A program made the position numbers and the translations under genes. Of a stretch of DNA of 64,000 nt, positions 56,940 through 64,000 are shown piece after piece (positions within the stretch are counted from its first letter, which is position 1; every line of letters begins with the position of its first letter). The stretch spans positions 82,615 through 146,614 of the forward strand of contig VCJN01002488.1 in assembly GCA_006384855.1 (NCBI GenBank), in the 5' to 3' direction. Under the pieces are notes generated by a model, which saw only the letters and a program-made list of their open reading frames with translations, had not been told where the DNA came from and did not search any database. The DNA comes from Tetraselmis striata. Taxonomy: Eukaryota > Chlorophyta > Chlorodendrophyceae > Chlorodendrales > Chlorodendraceae.

Positions 56940-57746
56940 GTTGTTACCTCTGAACACTGACCATGATGGTTTCTCTAACCGCGTCCGAACCCGTATGCCT
57001 TGCTCGCGTGCCTCGTGCTCATCCGCGCTTTAAATTTATGCGCGCGCTGCATAGCGACTACTATTGGCGGCGGTATCGCGCCAGAGCATCACGTGCGCGA
57101 GTAGTAATCGCGCGCGTACAGTTCTAAAATACTGGTAGCACCACTACCCGTACTTCTATATTTACATGAGCTACCCGTAAAAGTAAAAGTAAAGTTCGCC
57201 CCGGGACATCGGCCGAAGCCGCCCCAGCACTTGACCTCGTAGCTACCCGTACTTGTACCACCCCCCGATTGTATTGCTGCCGCAGCGCAGCAGCATATTA
57301 GTAGCGACCATGAATAAATTTCTATCGAAGCTTCTATTCTCTCTTTTTCCGCCACGGGACCATGAGACTGCCATCGACAGTGAAACCCTATACTTGCAGC
57401 AGAGTCTCTATGACCGCGCCTTGGTTTAGGCGCAGCGATCGAAATTACCGGTACTCGGTACGGAAAGGCCTGGGTACAGGCGACGCTCCTTGTATTCTAT
57501 ATTAGATCGGCTATATTAGATCGGCGGATATGCTCAACAGTCGTAGGGAGCGCGTGTAAGGATACTGCGCAAAACGCACCAGGCACTGGGTACCCACATG
57601 GGGATTTGTGTGGTACATATCCTTACAGCGCGTGCCACCGCGTATAAATATAAATTACAAATCCAGTAATTCCGCGTTGTTACCACATAAGAAGTACGTA
57701 CGAAGAGTAGCGGCTTTGCATCTTTGAGAAAAGGAGGCTGGGCCCT
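56940..57746. repeat. Diverged copy of the 32-33.4 kb repeat cluster, interrupted by gypsy element 2
   Basis: Blocks match 32158-32250, 32880-33185 and the start of the 502-bp unit in the same order (cccgtacttgtacc, tcgaagcttctatt, gtgaaacccta, cggatatgctcaa, aaaaggaggctgggcc). The match stops at ggaggctgggcc, where the second gypsy element begins. Confidence 0.75.
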
Positions 57747-57748
57747 GA

Positions 57749-57973
57749 TGTGAGGATATATCCTATATACCCTCACTAACCCTAGATTACCATAACCATG
57801 TTAAGGCGCGTAGCGCGCGCCCGATGTCGGGCTGCGCCCGCGCCCTGTCGGCCGCACCGCGCCTGCTGATATATCAGCACGGCGCCACGCCGACTGTATG
57901 TAATCATAATACTCTCACCCTCACAACCTCGGAGTAGCACAGACTCTCGCCACCATAAGCGCATTCCCTCACA
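57749..57973 (+). repeat. Probable 5' LTR of gypsy element 2
   Basis: 225 bp with TG...CA ends forming an imperfect inverted pair (TGTGAGG / CCTCACA). It starts exactly where similarity to the host repeat stops, and is followed by a TGG-starting PBS-like word. The 3' LTR is outside the window, so this is not confirmed by a partner. Confidence 0.55.
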
Positions 57974-58429
57974 ATTGGTGCTTCTACCTACTGGATCGCT
58001 CCCTCGCGAGCTCAACGATCATATCATACACACCGTGTGTTCTGACACTACGGGTGCCAGAGATTACCCCGCCACAGGTGTAGTCGGCAATTACCCCGCC
58101 GAGAACTATAATACACGATTACCCCGCCACAAGACGATTCGCGACTGCCCTTCCGAGAGGCAGCATTGTATATCATAACCCGCGCTTCCTTGCGGAGACC
58201 ACTCCACCATACCTCCGCCTTCGCTTGAGGCGATACATACCATATACCTTCGTCACCTACGTTGCTTGACTTCTCTTTCTGGAGACCCGCGGCTCGGCGG
58301 AGCTTGGAGATTACCCCGCCGCAGCTTACCATAGCGACACCGAAAGGCTGCATAGCCTCAACTGTATGAGCCGCATTCATATTAGTGGCCTATCAGGTAA
58401 GTTCCACCCCGACTTCCCACCCTATTATC

Positions 58430-58575
58430 CGCCACCATATTAATAGCAGCAAACAACTATAAACTTGACAAAACATACACGGTTGCGTCGCTTACCGTAT
58501 TATCCGCCACCATATTAATAGCAGCAAACAACAATAAACTTGACAAAACCATACACTGTTGCGTCGCTTACCGTA
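58430..58575 (+). repeat. Tandem duplication, about 70 bp, in the gypsy-2 leader
   Basis: tattatccgccaccatatta, continuing through acaaaac...catacac, ggttgcgtcgcttaccgtatt, occurs twice back to back at about 58422-58500 and 58496-58572. Confidence 0.85.
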
Positions 58576-58711
58576 TTCAAACCATATCGAGCCCAAAGAG
58601 GCTTGCCAGCAAACTATATTGAGCCCGCTGCGGCGGCTCGAAACTGAACCATATTCAGCAGGTTGAATCCGGAATGTATTCACTATATTCTGAACGATAT
58701 TGTTGCCAAGA

Positions 58712-61699
58712 ATGGCAGCTGCGGACGAAACCATAAATAGCCCCCATGAGGGAGCTGCCAACCATAGCAGAACGAGCAGCAGGGAGTCACACATGCCGTC
58801 ATATGTTACTGTAGTCCTGCACAATACTCATGCTGACAATGCTGACAAGCAACTCGACGTTGCTATCATATCATATTCGCACCAGGGTCATAATTATTAT
58901 TGGTTACCATATGCTCTGGTCGACCCACACAGTCTAGCGCTGATCACAGCAATCGACGATATTTGCTTGCGGCAATTGAACTGAAGAGTGACTCAAAATC
59001 ACTTGCGCCTAATCACAAATGGCGTTGAGGACACGACACGGCATAATATATCTCAGCGACTCAGAAACCGTAGCCCGTGGCCTGCCAATTTTATCATACC
59101 ATATATGCTTTGCACTTGCCTTCCGACATGTTTTATCGGACGGTGCCCATAAGGGTCGACACAAACTATCCGACCATAGCGGCGACTCCTGCGCCGAATC
59201 CGGCCTGTCTCATAAAATATTACATATCATGGCGAAAACTATATCACACAGTCCTCGATTCCTATGACGATACAATCCACCTTAAGACTATGCCACACGA
59301 CAAACTTGACCCGTTCATTGTAAGCTCCCAACCATATTTCTTCATCATCGACCACTTTCTGTATAGTAATTGTATGCCCTTCCTCTAGGCAGTTGTTACA
59401 GCCTGGGGGGGAGGGGGGGGGGGGGGGGAGCATCTGCCACAGCAGCAGGTGCCAATGCAATATAACTTACTATATCCCTCAGAAGTAATGATTATCTGAG
59501 GAGTCACCTGTACCATACAGCTGACCACCACCTCATGAACAATGATAATGCAGGCCAGGCTGATGAACAGGAGGGGGGAGAGGAGGTAATCTCCAACCCC
59601 TCCGCAGCTGAACATAGCAAAGATAGGGGGCGCGGCAAACACCATACAGACAACGATATCCCCATGGAGGGTGGTTTCGAGCGGAGTCATCAGACTTCTC
59701 GCTCTGGCACCAGGCGGCATGATAAGCAAACTATACAAGCTGGCGATATGTTCCCAGATGGATTCCTAACATATTACGATATGCTGCATGAAGATGGTGA
59801 TTACCTTCGGAACCTTATCCTGGGTTTCCAATCCAGTGAATCAAAGGAGGCAATAAGCAACCTCTGGCAGGCAGGCGGTCTGCTTCTTCCTTTCATGGAG
59901 GCGGACATGACACCGTATAAAGATATGGCTTCCAACATATACTATAACCAAGGCTGGAATGCTAGCCTTGTGGACAACCTGGCTGACTTTGTCACCAGGT
60001 GGACAAACAGTATCATGGCACAATATCATAAGGTGCAGCGACCTGCTAGAGCGGAGGATCCCCAGCAGCGCATTCACATGTAGTTACAATATATTGACAC
60101 TGTGCTGGCACTGGCGACACCCAAGTCAGTTAAGTCTGCCCTTGTACTTTTTCCAGGGGCATTTGTTTATCAAGTCCCTGTGTTGACATATTGTAAGTCT
60201 TCTTGTTGGCGCACAAATCTGGATCCAAACCAGAATGGGTCCTGGAGCACGTTAACCAGCTGGCGCCTATGCTTGAGGCGTGGAAGCTGAGATACAATAT
60301 GGAAGTCTCAAATCACTTTATCAGCTGTGCCAACACTTTCCCAGCGTTACAATAACCAGACAGGCAGTTTCCCAGCCAACCGTTGGGCATGCCGATCTAC
60401 TCTGCGCTCCGCAGCATGATAACCAGAGCGGGGCAGCAGCGATACAATGTGGATGCCCATAGGATGGGTCCAGAACCCATGGATGTTGACCTAGACCTGC
60501 AGCATAATCCGTACGCAGGTCTGCCAGACCATAGAGCAGATAAGCGCTCACCATATCCTCCAGTGGGAGAGACTGTGCGCAAGTCACCCCGGCATGACAA
60601 CCCACTGCCGGTGAGTGGCCAGCCTGCGGTGCAACCATCATATGCCACTATAACTGCCACTCAGCCAACGCTGCAGCTCACACTGACCCCTCTTGTGGGG
60701 CAGGAAAAGTTGCATGCTAATCACCATAACCCTCTGTAATTGACTGAAGTTATGCAGTTCTTGCTTGGACATAGTGGGCCCAACTGTAACGGCGCATGCT
60801 TATGACTACATGTCTGAACGATATGTCCTTGATTCCATCAACAAGCAATCACAATACTATAATACGTTGGAAACCATGTTCGCAAAGAAGCGAGGAATCC
60901 GGGGAACTGCCTTTGCTGATTTTCTCAGCTGGCTAAAAATATCATATGTTATGTTCAAAGCAAACACTGTACTTATGATCCAGAGGATGCTTCAGGCATC
61001 ATGGAATTCTGTTTACAAACTATATCATACAAACACTGTGATACTCTGGCAACATTCTTTCGCTGGGTGATGCAACTAATTGGGTACAACGACACCCATT
61101 CCAGCACTCCACACTATATCAAACAATATCTGGTTGGTAAATTCCGCAACAATATGTCGCTGAAAATTGAGTTCCAGCGACAGCTGGGTATACAAACTGT
61201 AAGCCAACAAGGCCTGACTGTCACAGTGATACAGCAAACGATATATATTCTGGACTCATGGAAAATCGTAAGGCTCGGCGAGCCACAGCCACTATATACT
61301 AATCAACAAAAACTGTATCGGCAGGGACCACCTGCTTGGTCGACACCACCTGCTGGCCGCGGCTCTGGAAGGGGCTCCAGAGCTCCGACACAAAACTTTA
61401 TGAGTCGTGGACGTGGTCGACGTGGTGGTGGTGGTGGTCGGCACTATATTCAGGATCGCCCTGATCGACAGGCGAGTCCACCGGAGGTACCATACATCCC
61501 ACGATATCTCTGGATTCATCCGGACGGCAAGCCGATCTACTCTTATTGCAGCGGCAGTGGTCACAATTTCCTTGCGTGCAAAAGAATGCGCGAGGAGGCA
61601 GGCAATCCTGCTCAACCTTCGAAAAAACGATGTTTTCAGGAGATGCTTGAACGCCAAGCGGCATGTTATTGTGTTGGTAACAGCTTTGATTTGCGGTGA
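58712..61699 (+). pseudogene. gag: Gypsy-2 gag region, interrupted
   Basis: Fragments appear in order. 58712-58984 (SYVTVVLHNTHADN, YYWLPYALVDPHS) sits where the Nudix-like domain is in element 1 and shares only its general pattern. 59077-59388 (SWRKLYHTVLDSYDD) matches the SWATIYKSVL region of element 1. 59535-60083 and 60383-60739 are acidic/Gln-rich gag sequence. 60765-61699 contains a helical gag part split by a frameshift near 61000, a RGRGRRGGGGG tract and a damaged zinc knuckle (YSYCSGSGHNFLAC, where the first Cys is Tyr). Multiple stops separate these frames, so the gene is broken. Confidence 0.7.
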
Positions 61700-61934
61700 T
61701 TTAGATGTGGCCGCTCAAGTTGATCTGTGCCAGGGGACGCTCGGGAGTGATCTTGAGCGTGGGCATGCCCCTGTCGTGTTCGGCAGGATCGCCAACAATC
61801 AGAGTTCATAAAAGTCGGCCGACGAACACACCCTCCAACCATGTCGCTTTGAGATGTTGCATCATACAACAATATAACCATAACACAATAAAAAAACTAT
61901 ATTTGACTATATCGCTCAAGGCTGTTACATACCA

Positions 61935-63236
61935 ATGAAAACGATACCACGAGTAGGTATTGTGGAGGATGTGGGACCACTACGTTCGAAACGTAGGGTC
62001 GATGACACACAGGGCACTCCTGATGTGCATCATATACTGGAGACTCACAAGCTCAGAAGGCGCAAACACAATAAACACCATATTACTGGTGACAAAGGCA
62101 GCTCATCAAAAACGCCGCAAACTGAACCAGTTGAAAATTTACTATATCAGCAAAAGCCACCAACAACGGTGGATAATGCTGTGCAGACGGACGCTGTTGA
62201 GTGCCGTGCATGCAAACACAAATCAATGAAATCATATCTGACTTTAATAACGGTATGGCCATGGCGATGATCCCTGCGCATCATGATAACGACGCAACAG
62301 TATCAGCTCCCCAACACGATACTTACCCTTCATTCAATCTATCAGAATGCTTGGGAAGAATTGAACATGATATGGGGGCCGTTCACCCTTGATGGGGCGG
62401 CAACAGCTGAAACCACAAAAGTGCTTGACAATTATTGTTCTCCGACTAACTCTTTTTTTGATGCTGACATTACTAACAATCATGTGTGGTTGAACCCACC
62501 TTTTGAGAAAATCTCTGATTTTATCGCCTGCTTCGAAAGGAAGCGCAGGCTGAATCCTTACAATATTTCCGCAGTGATCGCGATTCCAAAATGAAAAAAC
62601 AATAACAATATCAAACATGTCTTAAAAACATACAGAAAAATACATAAGTACCCCCAGGGTGCTTATCTGTACGATATTCCAGACCCCAGCAACCATAAAG
62701 AGCCCATACCAATGGGTCCGACTCCATTCGCAGTTGATGTATACCTTGCTGACTATACTGTCGAAGACAGACTGCGCGACAAAGCGCACAATGTGAAATC
62801 ATCATATCAAATTCCAACTGCAAACTTTACTTCTCAGACTGTTGATACATATATGTTGAAGGCCAAAAGCCAAATAACAGTCAAAAACGATATCCTGTCT
62901 GATCAGGTGGACATACTGATTGACAGTGCTGCCCAGAGAGAATTCATCTCTTGGGATATTGTACAAAAATATAATCTGCCAGTGAAACTGCTGGACCAAG
63001 CAATCAAAATACAGCTGGCAGATGGAACAACATATAAGATCTCTCGACACTATGTTACCATAAGCCTCCAGTTTGAAACTGGTTATACCACAGAGGCTAA
63101 TTTTGTTTGCCTCCCCAGTAACAATCACTGGGATATCATACTTGGCATTCCGTGGCTGCGAAAAAATAATCCGACATCCATTGGGATGATGGCACCATAC
63201 ACGAGAGACAACAGATGCCACGCTGTTTGCCTGTGA
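61935..63236 (+). pseudogene. Gypsy-2 methyltransferase-like domain and protease, interrupted
   Basis: A frame from ATG 61935 (basic, Lys/His-rich) leads into the methyltransferase-like domain at 62283-62594: GPFTLDGAATAET, then NHVWLNPPFEKISDF with the LNPPF motif. After one stop (62592-62594) the same frame continues with HKYPQGAYLYDIPD and PFAVDVYLADY, matching element 1 (QQYPAKTPLF, YGVNIWLVDAN). The protease follows (DILIDSAAQREFIS, then HWDIILGIPWLRK), with DSAA where D(S/T)GA is usual. Confidence 0.8.
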
Positions 63237-63559
63237 GATCGAACCCAGACCAGCAGTGGTGAGCATCTTGTCAGCAAATCAGATGGCTAAGCTGCTACAT
63301 ATTTCTGCTGAACCAGTTGAAAGTGCACAGGCAGCATCATTTTTTATAGCCACTCTGAAGGAGACTTTATTGAAACGCAGACATCGCACACAGTCAATGA
63401 TCTGCAAATACAACTGATTTTGGCCAACAATGACGAAAAAATATTGAAATCATAAAACAATATGGTCACGATAAAACCTTAACTGACCTGCCACCGAGCA
63501 GGGCAATTTGATCACAGTATTCCAACCATACCTGAGGCTAACCCGCCAAAAGGACACAT

Positions 63560-64000
63560 TATAAATTGTCTCCGGCGGAGCTGACTGAGCTGAAAAAGCA
63601 GCTGACACAATATTTGGAGAAGAACTGGATCCGACCCAGTTATTCACCATTTGCAGCCCCAGTACTGTTTGCCAGAAAATCAGATGGCACTCTCCGGATG
63701 TGCATTGACTATAGATCCCTGAATAAAATAACTGGGCACACAATACCTTTGCCCAGAATTGATACTATATTGGACCGTATTGCCAGTGGCAAATGCTGGA
63801 CTTGTCTTGACTTGTCCAAAGCATATCATCAGATCCGCGTGAAAGAGGAAGATGTCTATAAGACATCCTTCATAACGCAACTTGGTCAGTTTGAAATGCG
63901 AGTCCTGCCATTCGGCCTGAAAACAGCGCCAGGCGGATTCCAATCATACATTAACGCGGTGTTCAACGGTACTGCTGATGATACTCATCAGGATGCAAAT
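63560..64000 (+). pseudogene. pol: Gypsy-2 reverse transcriptase, 5' part
   Basis: An open frame to the window edge encodes LSPAELTELKKQL, KNWIRPSYSPFAAPVLF, DGTLRMCIDYRSLNKIT, TCLDLSKAYHQIRV with the first catalytic Asp, and FEMRVLPFGLKTAPGGFQ. The YxDD motif lies outside the window. A frameshift just upstream (near 63555) separates it from the DHSIPTIPEANPPKG linker. Clearly Ty3/gypsy type. Confidence 0.88.

Larger units (their letters stand above)
57749..64000 (+). mobile_element. Second Ty3/gypsy element, decayed, running off the window
   Basis: Probable 5' LTR 57749-57973 (TGTGAGG...CCTCACA), followed two bases later by a PBS-like TGGTGCTTCTACC. Then comes a leader with repeated attaccccgcc, a tandem duplication of about 70 bp at 58430-58570, Nudix-position and gag sequence (58.7-61.7 kb), methyltransferase-like domain (62.3-62.75 kb), protease (62.7-63.2 kb) and reverse transcriptase (63.55-64.0 kb). 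Frameshifts and stops in several places show it is not functional as it stands. Integrase and 3' LTR lie beyond the window. Confidence 0.85.

Overview
This is nuclear DNA from a eukaryote with a repeat-loaded, GC-rich genome, most likely a unicellular alga. The main evidence is GT-AG introns in the host genes, metazoan-like extracellular modules (TSP1, EGF-like, CGVC-type cysteine repeats, FAS1) in proteins with GC-rich codon use, and many families of eukaryotic mobile elements. A green/prasinophyte-type alga fits best, but nothing here proves the lineage. There is no bacterial operon structure and no CRISPR array.

Layout. 1-5.4 kb: 3' part of a spliced gene for a large type-I membrane protein (TSP1, EGF-like, Cys repeats, TM, long cytosolic tail). 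5.4-7.7 kb: gene-poor, with an AT-rich microsatellite block. 7.7-9.5 kb: a three-exon minus-strand FAS1 (fasciclin) secreted protein. 9.5-12.5 kb: no gene seen. 12.5-17.2 kb: an unidentified repeat family with ORFs converging from both strands; its 3' part recurs, diverged and partly deleted, at 52.0-54.3 kb. 17.47-22.08 kb: a GINGER/KRBA2-like integrase DNA transposon with long TIRs built of small palindromes. 22.25-31.55 kb: a small retroelement-like unit with 176-bp terminal repeats and a gag-like ORF, split by a complete Ty3/gypsy chromovirus (22.49-30.05 kb, 522-bp LTRs, 5-bp TSD). 31.5-33.2 kb: TA microsatellite and tRNA-like/SINE-like repeats. 33.19-37.41 kb: a 502-bp tandem repeat; the first copy is interrupted by a 3.2-kb tyrosine-recombinase element, while the second copy preserves the empty site. 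37.4-41.7 kb: gene-poor, with a small foldback element. 41.7-44.2 kb: a decayed DIRS-like RT/RNase H/methyltransferase-like element. 44.2-48.6 kb: relics only. 48.69-49.59 kb: an intact intronless Ser/Thr kinase gene. 49.6-52 kb: mostly non-coding, with one candidate minus-strand C-terminal exon. 55.1-56.8 kb: a foldback element with roughly 600-bp arms. 57.75 kb to the window end: the 5' part of a second, decayed Ty3/gypsy family.

The most interesting system is shared by the two Ty3/gypsy families. Both carry extra domains outside the standard gag-PR-RT-RH-INT set: an N-terminal region that is a recognisable Nudix-like fold in the intact element, and a Dam/DIRS-type (N/H)PP(W/F) methyltransferase-like domain between the zinc knuckle and the protease. 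A second notable system is a tyrosine-recombinase element with gag-like and recombinase ORFs but no reverse transcriptase, whose exact insertion footprint can be read from the neighbouring empty site.
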